Assembly: GCA_963931865.1 (NCBI GenBank)
Contig: OZ007505.1
Location: forward strand, 15,087,034-15,151,033
Length of the DNA stretch: 64,000 bases
From: Axinella damicornis
Lineage: Eukaryota > Porifera > Demospongiae > Axinellida > Axinellidae
Reading direction: 5' to 3'
Shown: positions 55,073 through 63,618 of the stretch, piece after piece
How positions within the stretch are numbered: the stretch's first letter is position 1
Layout of the letters: each line of letters starts with the position of its first letter
Program-made: the position numbers and the translations under genes
Notes under the pieces: model-generated
What the model saw: only the letters and a program-made list of their open reading frames with translations
Told to the model about the DNA's origin: nothing
Databases searched by the model: none

Positions 55073-55484
55073 AGTACCTTGGCCAGGGAGCTGTCAGAGG
55101 CTGTTCACTTTCCAGGCTGTTCTTCGGCCACTTCAGCAGCCCAACAAACATTCTGCTCACTCGACCTAGCTATTCACACTCAGATAGCCCATCGCTACAT
55201 TCAATAAGCCAGAATAGCTTCTTACGTAAAAACAAAAAAAGGAAAAAAAAAGAGTGTTCAAACAATCCTTCAAAGTACCGCACGGCCACATCAGAGTACC
55301 GATTTGAAACTTGAAAGGGCCGCTAGCCGCATCAAAGAGAGAAGCCCCCCTTGTTTATTCCGGTTGCCGCCAAGGGAAAACGTAAACAGATGAATAACTC
55401 TATATAACCGTATGTGAGTGACGTCATCTCATTAATTATTTATGAGCAAAATTGCGCGATTTCGCCGATGCCATGCTTCCTACC
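54511..55484. mobile_element. TTAA-flanked transposon, 974 bp
   Basis: TTAA at 54507-54510 and 55485-55488 flank inverted termini GGTAGGAAACATGG and CCATGCTTCCTACC (13 of 14 paired). TTAA targets are used by piggyBac and Kolobok elements. The GGTAGGAA terminus does not settle which. The element contains one longer + strand frame, and A-rich DNA near 55230. It is too short for a full transposase, so it is a non-autonomous or internally deleted copy. Confidence 0.85.
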
Positions 55485-55621
55485 TTAAGGGCAACATGAT
55501 ACGATAACCTCTAAAATATAGAAAAGTCTACCATGTTGACCAGATACCATGTCCCACATATTTCAACCACATCCTATGTAGCACTGCTTCCCAACTATCT
55601 CAATACTGTAGCTACATCAGG

Positions 55622-55684
55622 TGGCCTCATTCCCAGGCTCTCCCACACAGTAACAAGCTGGGCGATGGCCTGGGTACGAGGCTA
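55622..55684. mobile_element. TGGCCTC-type mini element, 63 bp, 7/9 duplication
   Basis: TGGCCTCATTCCCAGGCTC and GGCCTGGGTACGAGGCTA form the ends. The flanks TACATCAGG and TCCTTCAGG agree at 7 of 9. It is a mutated member of the TAGCCTCG family. Confidence 0.75.
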
Positions 55685-55689
55685 TCCTT

Positions 55690-56090
55690 CAGGATGGTTT
55701 TGTGGTCTTCACATGAGCAACTGCCGCCAACAGCTGCCTGAGGTTCACCTCTGAAGCGCATCTCAAACCACAGTGCTCCAAGACAAAGACGCCATGTATG
55801 GACACTGTGCATGTGCAACTGAATCTGTGTACACACGAGTCAGTGTTCTTACGAGTGAAGGGTGCGTAACCATTTGCTATGTTCTCCCTACCCACACACT
55901 GCTGCCAACGGTACAACACTGCAGAGTCAGTATGTGCCCAGTTATTGTGACAGAGTGGTTGCATAATGTTTACATCAGCTACTCTCATTGGCCACACCTT
56001 ATCAAGTACTTCAAGTGGCTGCTATAACAACCAAAGGGCAAAGGGCATTTACACCAGACCACAAGATGACCATTCCATAGCCTACTGGTG
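55690..56090. other. No gene recognised
   Basis: A minus-strand open stretch (55689-55997) is present, but its sequence does not resemble any family I know. The stretch could hold further eroded dehydratase exons; I could not identify their motifs with confidence. Confidence 0.4.
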
Positions 56091-56279
56091 TGCATGCATG
56101 TGTGTGTGTGCGTGCATGTGTGTGCGTGCATGTGTGTGTGTGTGTGTGTGCGTGTGTGCGTGTGTGTGTGCGTGTGTGTGCATGTGTGTGTGTGTGTGTG
56201 CGCGCGCGTGCGTGTGTGTGTGTGTGTGTGGGTGTGTGTGCATGTGTGTGTGTGTGGGTGTGTGCGTGTGTGTGTGTGA
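56090..56279 (+). repeat. (TG)n microsatellite with CA/CG interruptions
   Basis: About 190 bp of TGTGTG with GCATG, GCGCGCG and GGTG interruptions. Frames rich in C/V on + and H/T on - are compositional. Confidence 0.97.
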
Positions 56280-56575
56280 ATGTCTGAGGTTGGAGAGCAA
56301 TACTGCTCCCCACTGTACCTGAATGGCAAAGGACCAGGACAGTGCATGGGTAGTTTACAACTAGCCTCATTCCCAGACTCGGTTCTGCCTCTGAATTAGG
56401 TGGCAATGAATGAACAATCTTCACTGCTACCAACAAATTGTTGTGACAGAATGCTAAGGCCACATTCGACCACACTAGTGCAACGAACTATAATACAATG
56501 ATAGACAGAATGAGATTACAGTTTGCAAAGATGATATACGATACCCAATGAAACCACGGGGTAGATAGATACCAG

Positions 56576-56616
56576 GCCACTTTCCCTCTTCCCAGGTGGC
56601 CTGGGAACGAGGCTAG
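56576..56616. mobile_element. Part of a TAGCCTCG-type element
   Basis: GGTGGCCTGGGAACGAGGCTA is the typical right end. A left-type end, TAGCCTCATTCCCAGACTCG, is at 56362. The 255-bp span between them may be one element, but the flanking nine bases do not match, so the pairing is uncertain. Confidence 0.5.
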
Positions 56617-56907
56617 TAGGGAGTAGGTCAATAGTTCTATACGGGTAGTGGCAGTAGAGGTTGCTGTTTTTAAGCTCCCCCTCGCTCCCACCCTCCTCAC
56701 CTTGCCATGAGGTTTGAGGATGACTGTGAGAGGAACCCTGTCTCCAGTTGTGTTGACTTCCTCTAAGCACAGAGGGACATCACGATCATGGAGCCTCCCA
56801 GAGCACACACCACAGTTACAGCATTCTCAAATCCTGCAGCAATTAGACAGTGCTCCAGTGAAACATTGCTCACAACACATCCATGTGCAACTAATCCCTA
56901 GAAAACT

Positions 56908-57062
56908 CTTGTAATCTCTTGTAATCTCTAGTACTCCCCAGTAATCTCTAGTAATCTCTAGTAATTTCTAGTAATCTCTACTAGTCTCTAGTTATGTTCC
57001 ACTAATTTCTAGTACTCTCTAGTAAACTCTAGTAATCCCTCGTAATCTCCAGTAATCTCAAT
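56908..57062 (+). repeat. GTAATCTCTA short tandem repeat
   Basis: About 15 degenerate copies of a 10-11-bp CTAGTAATCT unit, lying in a dehydratase intron. Confidence 0.92.
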
Positions 57063-57870
57063 CTCTTGATAACCTCTAGCCAGGAGCTTATGAGCGGAGA
57101 AGCGTGTAACTCCGGTTCCATCCAAATCCTAATTACTTGCATATTTCCGTTTTGGAAGTGCGCAATGCGCGTCATGCGGTCTGTCACCCACAAAGAAGGC
57201 GTCTCCAAACGGTGAGGGGTCTCGGGATCTTCAAATCTACCACGTTTTTGTGGCAAATCGCTTCAAGAGTCACTGTCACCCATTCGCTTGGCCATTTCAC
57301 TGCGGCTAGGTCAAAGGTGCTCCGCTGAGTGCCGTGTCAACATTGCTACCACAGAACACGTGGGTTTTTATGTCGTCATTATGACGCTAGATTGAAGAAC
57401 AGGTTTCCATATTTGGAAGTTCGCTAGCTAATAATTTGGATTTGGATGGCACTCGGGCGTACGCGGTAGTTGCACGCTCCTTCGCGGCTTCGCCGCTCAT
57501 AAGCTCCTGCTCTAGCATATCTATAAGAGTACAAACTCCAAAAGGGGTTTAGTGATGGCCTGTCATACTCCACCTCTTGAAACACAAAGAAACAAGGAGT
57601 ACCAATGCTCAATTACATCCCATTCATAATTAGGGAGTTTGAAATATTTAGAATTTTGTAAACTAATTCCCAGTCTGTTCTGCTTGGTTTGGGTATGTCC
57701 CTTTAATAATGTCCTGCACACACTTCCACCACCACTAGCAAGACGTCACCATCAGCCAGGAAGTACAGCTGCACTACATTTCACACTGCATGGCCCCAAG
57801 TGGAACCTATCCTGGGGGCAACTACACATTACTGGCACAGTCACGGTCCAAGACATTCTCCTGTTGGATA
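57063..57870. other. Intronic DNA, nothing recognised
   Basis: By position the dehydratase exons between LARLDA and FENAVTVV should be here. I could not find the CGGMxTAN-type motif, so they are lost or too diverged. Confidence 0.5.
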
Positions 57871-57875
57871 ACCTC

Positions 57876-58247
57876 TAGCCTCGTTCCCAGGCCTGAGACG
57901 GGGAGGAGAAAAGGGCCTGGTTTCCACTGTTTGCACATGCGCTAAATCGCGGTGGAATTCCACCGGCTCCGCAGACGTTCAATTGTGTTTGTACCTCTCA
58001 TGACGTTGAAGCGGATAATGAACGTGCTCCGTACAGTTAACATAGTAAGTGAGTGGCGTGTGTTACAACAGCTCTCGATCGTGCTCTCCTATGCCCTCAG
58101 GCAAGGCGCTCTGAATTGAGCTACAACAGTGACCTGCGATTGAAAGATGGGATGTTTTCACCTCCGTGTGAAGACATTAAGTACATGCGCAAACAGTGGA
58201 AACCAGGCCCTTTTCTCCTCCCTCTCTCAAGCCAGGGAATGAGGCTA
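57876..58247. mobile_element. TAGCCTCG-type element, 372 bp, weak 9-bp duplication
   Basis: It starts TAGCCTCGTTCCCAGGCCTG and ends GCCAGGGAATGAGGCTA. Longer arms pair AAAAGGGCCTGGTTTCCACT with its complement near 58195-58215. The flanks GATAACCTC and GGTAACCCT agree at 6 of 9. It lies inside a dehydratase intron. Confidence 0.85.
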
Positions 58248-58936
58248 GGTAACCCTGTACAGTTGTGTGTACAATCAGGACCATGATTAAAGTGGCATAC
58301 CTAGACCCAGCAGGTAGCCTGGCAACTACAGCGACAGAGAATGTCTGGGAACACGGCTATCCCAGTAGTGTACAGTGGCTGGAGGATGATGGAGGTTGTA
58401 GATGGTAGTATACTCACAGCATCCAGCCTTGCAAGGGGCATCAACACACCAGGCACTGCGGGAGTAAGAGAGAGTTTCAGATTCAATTACATGTGCATAC
58501 AGATAGACATTTGGAGAATGAACTTTGTCTGTGATGTGTGAACAACATCAACAACCTTCTTACCAGTCTTGTCACAGCCTCCCAGTGCTCCTGTAATAGG
58601 AAGCTCATCTGATGTAACAATGGCAACACACACTGGGATGGATCATGTATTTGCTCATTGCTGCATATGCCTCGTGCATGATCTCCACACAGTCAGCTAT
58701 CCAGTCCCGAGAGATGAGGGAGTATTTCATCCCATGAGATCCCTACAGTGTGTGAGTGTGTGTGTATGTGGGTGTGGCAAGTGTGAAGGGTGTGGGTTGC
58801 ACAATTAAAAGGATTTGTGTGTGCGAAGGCACATGTATACAACTCATTCCAATGCTGAATTTACAAACACCACACAAGACTCACCATTGTTTCTTCATCA
58901 CTGACAACTGGTGTGCCACAAACGAATGCTTTTCCT

Positions 58937-59325
58937 AAGCGGGAGAGAGAGAGTGGGAGGAGGGAGGAGGGGAGGGACAGAGAGGAGGAGGGAGTAGGGG
59001 AGGGAGAGGAGGAGAAGGAGAGGGAGGAGGGAAAGGAGGGGGAGGAGGGGAAGGAGGGGGAGGAGGGGAGGGAGGGGGAGGAGGGAGGGAGAGGGAGGAG
59101 GGGAGGGACAGAGGAGAGGAGGGAGTAGGGGAGGGAGAGGAGGAGAAGGAGAGGGAGGAGGGAAGGGAGGGGGAGGAGGGGAGGGAGAGGGAGGAGGGGA
59201 GGGAGAGGGAGGAGGGAGGGGAGGGAGGGGAGGGAGGGGAGGAATGAAATGGGGGAGGAGGGGAGGGAGTGTGAGGAAGGAGATGAGGGAGGACGGGAGG
59301 GAGAGAGAGGAGGGAGGGGATCAAT
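58937..59325 (+). repeat. Polypurine (GGGAGGAGGGA)n tract
   Basis: Nearly 390 bp of G and A only, in irregular GGGAGGAGGG words with two larger repeats about 130 bp apart. Frames of E/G/R and P/S are compositional. The tract could form triplex or quadruplex DNA. It lies in a dehydratase intron. Confidence 0.96.
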
Positions 59326-59567
59326 GCTGTGTTACTGAAATGCTAGAATTTATCTCAGCTCAGCAGACCTCCTCTCTTCTCCACACCAGCCACGACGAGC
59401 TGACCGAGCTCCCTGCATCAGTGGAGGGAGGAGAATGAGTCAGAGATGAGGGTGAGAAAAGCTGACTTGCGCATGAATTGTAAACTTGTAGAAATTCTTA
59501 CTACGTGAGAAAACTAGTCATCAGCTGTGGATGGCTTTACATAGTTCACTGCAGTACACAGTTCCTG

Positions 59568-59667
59568 TAGCCTCGTAGTTTTTGGTTGCATGCACTAAAC
59601 AATGGCGTGCAACCAAAAATGGCACGGGCCTGGAAACGTGCATGCAACCAAAAACAGCGCGGGACTA
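59568..59667. mobile_element. TAGCCTCG-type mini element, 100 bp, 7/9 duplication
   Basis: It starts TAGCCTCGTAGTTTTTGGTT and ends AAAACAGCGCGGGACTA. A TTTTGGTTGCATGC segment is present three times in mixed orientation. The flanks are CAGTTCCTG and TAGTCCCTG. The element near 60540-60618 shares the GCAACCAAAAACA motif and the GAATGAGGCTA end. Confidence 0.78.
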
Positions 59668-59829
59668 TAGTCCCTGGTTAAGTTCAAATAGAGGACAGCT
59701 AGCTGTGATTACTCACTGGAAGTGGTTGTTGCAGGGAGGGCATTGCTGTAGGGACAAGCCACAGTGACAATGGGCTTGCTGAAATCTTCATCCTACCAGC
59801 ATGTGTGTAAGGAAGATGATGATTCACAT

Positions 59830-59984
59830 TAGCCTCGTTCCCAGGCCGTCTGCCAGTCGTGTGCGTATCGCATACGTGACCTTTGAACCCTTGTCAGATA
59901 AGCTTCTGCCAGCTATCTGACAAGGGTTCAAAGGTCACGTATGCGATGCGTGCGCGACTGGCAGACGGCCTGGGAATGAGGCTA
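59830..59984. mobile_element. TAGCCTCG-type element, 155 bp, almost fully palindromic
   Basis: The left half, TAGCCTCGTTCCCAGGCCGT onwards, is mirrored nearly base for base by the right half ending ACGGCCTGGGAATGAGGCTA. The centre is CAGATAAGCTTCTGCCAGCTATCTG. GATTCACAT flanks it at 59821-59829 and 59985-59993. A transcript of it would fold into one long hairpin. Confidence 0.95.
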
Positions 59985-60456
59985 GATTCACATAACACCG
60001 TGTGACACAATCATGTAAACACAGTATGTACAATAGCAACAATTTGTGTGTATGTGCACATGTGTGAGTGTGCATGTGCATGCATACATGAGTGTGAGGG
60101 TGAGGGCCATACCTTGAAGCCTGCCGCCCTCAAATGTGCCCTGGCTGCAGACTGTGAAATGGAGCGTGACAACTCAGGCCATAGACAGAGACTCACACAA
60201 TACATATATCCTGGAGTGTCTGGCCATTGTGCTATGAACTACATGTATCATGTCTCACTTACCCTCTTCACCCAGTGGGCGTGGTCACCTGGCTGCCCTG
60301 TCAGGGTCTGGCTCCGCTCCTGTACACAGAGAGAGAACAAGCGGTGTTTCTTTAAGAAAATCATTCGAGGGGGGGCGGAATTGTAGCGCGGCGAGGTAAG
60401 GGGGGGAGGCATGAATAGCTTTGCATACATAACACTTCTTGGGCATCATTCAAGAG

Positions 60457-60480
<24 letters not shown>
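60457..60480 (+). repeat. C homopolymer (24 C)
   Basis: 24 consecutive C, preceded about 90 bp earlier by a GGGGGGGCGG run. This is another mononucleotide expansion. Confidence 0.9.
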
Positions 60481-60489
<9 letters not shown>

Positions 60490-60619
60490 CCCTGACAAGT
60501 CAGTGGATAGTCCAACTACAGATGTACACAGCTGTTTCAGGTGTTGTGGTATTGACCAGCTTGGTTGCTTGGACTAATGCAACCAAAAACAATGTGGGCG
60601 ACCTTGGAATGAGGCTACC

Positions 60620-61140
60620 AGTGAGGATGACAACCTAGTTTTAATTTATGTGGCCTTTGTCCAACTAGTCTCTCAATACGTATACCTAAAGGACCAGAAC
60701 ATATAAGTTTCGTACGTTGAAGGCAAATTAAATGCGGTCACACTACCCCACTAGGGTGGCAGGACATTAATATTGTTTGCAGATCTGCCATATCTAGCAA
60801 AGGGGGTGTGGCCTATAGGACTATAAGAGATGGCATGGGACTGGGAGCTAACGTCGGAATTGCAGCTTACAGCTTCACACAGCTGGGCTGGGACACTGAG
60901 CAGCAGTTCCATTCACAGATACCAGAATACCAAGATGACTGGCTGCATGCACCATTTGCTTGGTTCCCAGCCCCCCCATCAGTTGCATGAACAACAGAAA
61001 TACGTCTGTCCGGGCCATATATGGCATCAGGAATACTGCTACATTTACACCTACTTTGTAGCTGGAGAGCTTCATTGCCTTCAGCCATTTGCTGCTAATA
61101 ATGCTGGGACGTGTGGCATACCGGCCATACCCTTGCAATT
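60620..61140. other. Interval between the divergent dehydratase and zinc-finger genes
   Basis: No protein or RNA gene is recognised. By position it should hold the dehydratase 5' end and both promoters. Confidence 0.5.
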
Positions 61141-61142
61141 AT

Positions 61143-61191
61143 TCTCGTTCCCAGAGCATTTTCCGCATGCGACAACGGTCTGGGAACGAGA
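61143..61191. repeat. Conserved upstream hairpin (copy 5)
   Basis: TCTCGTTCCCAGAG then CATTTTCCGCATGCGACAAC then GGTCTGGGAACGAGA. The arms are the most symmetric of the five loci. Confidence 0.75.
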
Positions 61192-61271
61192 CCGACCAGG
61201 CAGGGCCAACAACCGCAGCGCAGCAGGCCACGTGGGCGAAGAGCTGTTTTACATTTTAGGTACAGAAGACA

Positions 61272-61301
61272 TAGCCTCGTGAGGGCCTGGGAACGAGGCT
61301 A
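61272..61301. mobile_element. TAGCCTCG-type element of only 30 bp, perfect 9-bp duplication
   Basis: TAGCCTCGTGAGGG and CCTGGGAACGAGGCTA make up the whole element. CAGAAGACA flanks it at 61263-61271 and 61302-61310. The other zinc-finger loci have one uninterrupted ACAGAAGAGAGTG at this place. Confidence 0.93.
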
Positions 61302-61409
61302 CAGAAGACAGTGCACCAAATGGCTGGCAACAGACGGCGTTCAAGTCCTTTAAGCAGTGACACAGCAAAACCCAGACCAAAGTAAGTAACACAAATTTAG
61401 TCTCGGAAC

Positions 61410-61448
61410 TAGCCTCGACTGAACCCTCCGCGCCTGGGTTCGAGGCTA
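61410..61448. mobile_element. Nested TAGCCTCG-type element, 39 bp, perfect 9-bp duplication
   Basis: TAGCCTCGACTGAACCC and GCGCCTGGGTTCGAGGCTA are its ends. TCTCGGAAC, part of the host element's own terminus, flanks it at 61401-61409 and 61449-61457. Confidence 0.93.
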
Positions 61449-61491
61449 TCTCGGAACCAGATCATGCAGGCCCTTCGCACGGGGAGGAGGA

Positions 61492-61598
61492 TATTCTCGT
61501 TACCAGACCCAAATAACCCCAGCGAAGATCGCTTGCAGTATCTCGCGGATACCACAAGCGATCTTCGCTGGGGTTGTGTGGGTCTGGGAAGGAGACTA
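61492..61598. mobile_element. Nested TATTCTCG...GAGACTA element, 107 bp, perfect 9-bp duplication
   Basis: TATTCTCGTTACCAGACCC pairs with GGGTCTGGGAAGGAGACTA. The inner palindrome AACCCCAGCGAAGATCGCTT pairs with AAGCGATCTTCGCTGGGGTT. GGAGGAGGA flanks it at 61483-61491 and 61599-61607. Confidence 0.93.
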
Positions 61599-63618
61599 GG
61601 AGGAGGAAGGGTCTGCGGGCACCATCTTACATGATGTAAGATGGTGCCCAGACCCTTCCTCCTCCTAGTCCTCAGGTCGGAATGTTGACCTAACGAATCA
61701 GAATCAGAAGCGTTGATTGCGAACGACGTCGGGGTTTCTCCAGGCCTTCAGTGTCGCCAGTGACTAGACATGGTACGGCCAATCGCTGTGCTGTAGTTAC
61801 CACGTTACCCGCAAGTGTCTGACAAAAGTAGGGAGAGCAACGAGCAGGTCGACTTTGATCATATGCGTGGTATCACAGCTGATCGTTAATACAGCTCGAG
61901 TGTGAATGTATGCACATGCCCAGCCTCGGCCTCCTCCCCGTGTAACTGTTTTGGCTACATGTACAAGTCGTAGCTTAGCCAGCACATTGCAGCAACAACT
62001 CTAATCCAACATAGTAGACCATGAACTTACAGGATGTATATTAATGCAGGAGAGTTCCACGTACACTGCTGCTGCCTGAGTGCATCTGTTTTAGCTGTTG
62101 CTCCCCGATTGCGTCTGTTTCAGCTGCCCGGCCGCGTTCTGAACCCCTGCCCAACATTTTCTAGCATTCTTTTGCAGAGTTCGAGGTTATACGGTACAAA
62201 GATCACGTACGTGTCACTAGTCTAACCCCCCACATTCGTTACGCTTACACAAACACACATGCGTACAGCCTTAATAATGATGATTGAACCAAGTAATTGA
62301 CAGTGGACACCTAGTGATTCCTGTGTGACCACAGCTGCATGTATCCCTTATTGATGTGTGCATGTCAATCCAGTCACCTGCAGTTCTATACTGTATAGGC
62401 TACAGCACCAAGAGGATGTCTCAAAGAAGATATCACTGAAACAAAGGAAGCGAAAGCTTGATTCACCACAGCAACAAAATCCTTCACACCGCAAGAGGCC
62501 AGCTATAAGCCCAAGGCAATCAGAAGCCCATGAAACTGGACAACCCTTGGGAATGTCTGACAAAGTTACAGATCTTGTCGGTTATGAGCCACGTCTAAGA
62601 AATAAGAAGAAACAACGAGTTGAGTGTGACTACTGTGGGAAGTGTTTTGCTGGTGTACAGATCATGAAGAGGCATCAAAGAACACATATTAGATCTAGGG
62701 CAGAAGTTTTGAAGTGTACTTATTGCCCAAAGTCATTTGGAAATCCTGCCGTTCTTAGACGTCACCTGACCATACACACAGGAGAGAAGTCATTCCAGTG
62801 TGAGTTCTGCCATAAGACCTTTGGACGAAATAGCTGTCTTAAACGTCACCTGACCATACACACAGGAGAGAAGCCATTCCAGTGTGAGTTCTGCCATAAG
62901 ACCTTTGGACAAAATAGCAATCTTAGACGTCACCTGACCATACACACAGGAGAGAAGCCATTCCAGTGTGAGTTCTGCCATAAGCACTTTGCACAAAAAG
63001 GCACTCTTACATGTCATCTTAGGATACACACAGGAGAGAAGCCATTCCAGTGTGAGTTCTGCTCAAAGAGGTTCAGCCAAAATTCACATCTGCAATCACA
63101 CCACAGAGTCCACACAGGAGAGAAGCCATTCCAGTGTGAGTTTTGTCCCAAGAGGTTCACTAAGCCTGAAAATCTCAAATCACACCAGACAGTCCACACA
63201 GGAAAGAAGCCATTCCAGTGCAAGCTCTGCTGCAAACACTTTGGATATAAATCCAGTTTTTTTTCGCCATTTGAAGACAAAGTCTCATGCAAAATCTGTT
63301 GCGAAAAGATCAGAAAGTGGTACCCTTCAAGATCATTTATCGGAGTTCCACCCAGAGAAGTTAACATTAAACTTTAACTGTAGATACTGTTTGAAGTGGT
63401 TTCCTACTGATGTAGCTCTGCAAAGTCATGTGGAATCCTTTCACACCAGCCTAAAAAAAAACATGTGCGAGTGGTGTGGAAGGACATTCTGAAAAGAGTA
63501 TCTTCTGATGCATTACAGGATTCACCAACAGGTTCCCCACGAGTGTGAAGTGTGTGGAAAGATTTTCAATACATCCAGCTACCTCAAGAGGCACATCAGT
63601 AGGTGTCACAAGCAATGA

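Larger units (their letters stand above)
56701..60319 (-). pseudogene. Dihydroxy-acid dehydratase (IlvD/Edd family) gene, decayed
   Basis: Exons are read on the - strand from high to low positions. 60263-60319 gives ERSQTLTGQPGDHAHWVKR. 60113-60151 gives SAARAHLRAAGFK. 59717-59792 gives DEDFSKPIVTVACPYSNALP, then a one-base loss shifts the expected CNNHF. About 59370-59412 gives ELGQLVVAGVEKRGG. About 58650-58742 gives GSHGMKYSLISRDWIADCVE. 58564-58590 gives ALGGCDKT and 58418-58455 gives VPGVLMPLARLDA. 56701-56833 gives FENAVTVVCALGGS, then a broken join to TTGDRVPLTVILKPHGK. Most exons are bounded by GT-AG signals. These follow the order of the IlvD/Edd family, whose iron-sulfur enzymes dehydrate dihydroxy-acids or sugar acids. 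The FTANTM exon and the C-terminal half are missing. A 372-bp TAG-type element and a polypurine tract sit in introns. It is divergent to the zinc-finger gene at 61320. Confidence 0.82.
61398..61942. mobile_element. TAGTCTCGG-type element with nested insertions, right end lost
   Basis: It is related to 41404-41788 but rearranged: an internal palindrome GCACCATCTTACAT/ATGTAAGATGGTGC is followed by the family interior in inverted order. Two smaller elements (61410-61448 and 61492-61598) are inserted in it. It ends at about 61942 without the expected GAGACTA. Confidence 0.78.
61320..63618 (+). pseudogene. C2H2 zinc-finger gene, copy 5 (frameshift and stop)
   Basis: Exon 1 is 61320-61381 with a GTAAGT donor; exon 2 begins at 62384 or 62399. 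Fingers 1-7 are intact: CDYC, CTYC, then CEFC fingers with FGRNSCLKRH, FGQNSNLRRH, FAQKGTLTCH, FSQNSHLQSH and FTKPENLKSH. In finger 8 a T run (63251-63258, eight T where copy 4 has five then AT) adds one base and shifts the frame. In the old frame the sequence goes on with [10 protein letters not shown], an unusual DHLSEFHPEK segment replacing the SCKPEDI segment of other copies, the CRYC finger, and a TGA at 63490-63492 in the CEWC finger. It then stays open to 63618. The shifted product would end at 63377 after seven fingers. Confidence 0.87.

Noticed and set aside
55690..55780. C-terminal dehydratase exon (GSC...KT-like residues)
   Set aside because: A minus-strand stretch after an AG faintly resembles the GLLDGSCxTxTGKT region, but too few residues agree to claim it.
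56090..56279. Cysteine/valine- or histidine/threonine-rich frames as small secreted or metal-binding proteins
   Set aside because: They are readings of the (TG)n microsatellite.
58935..59324. Proline/serine-rich and glutamate/glycine-rich frames
   Set aside because: They are readings of the polypurine tract in both directions.
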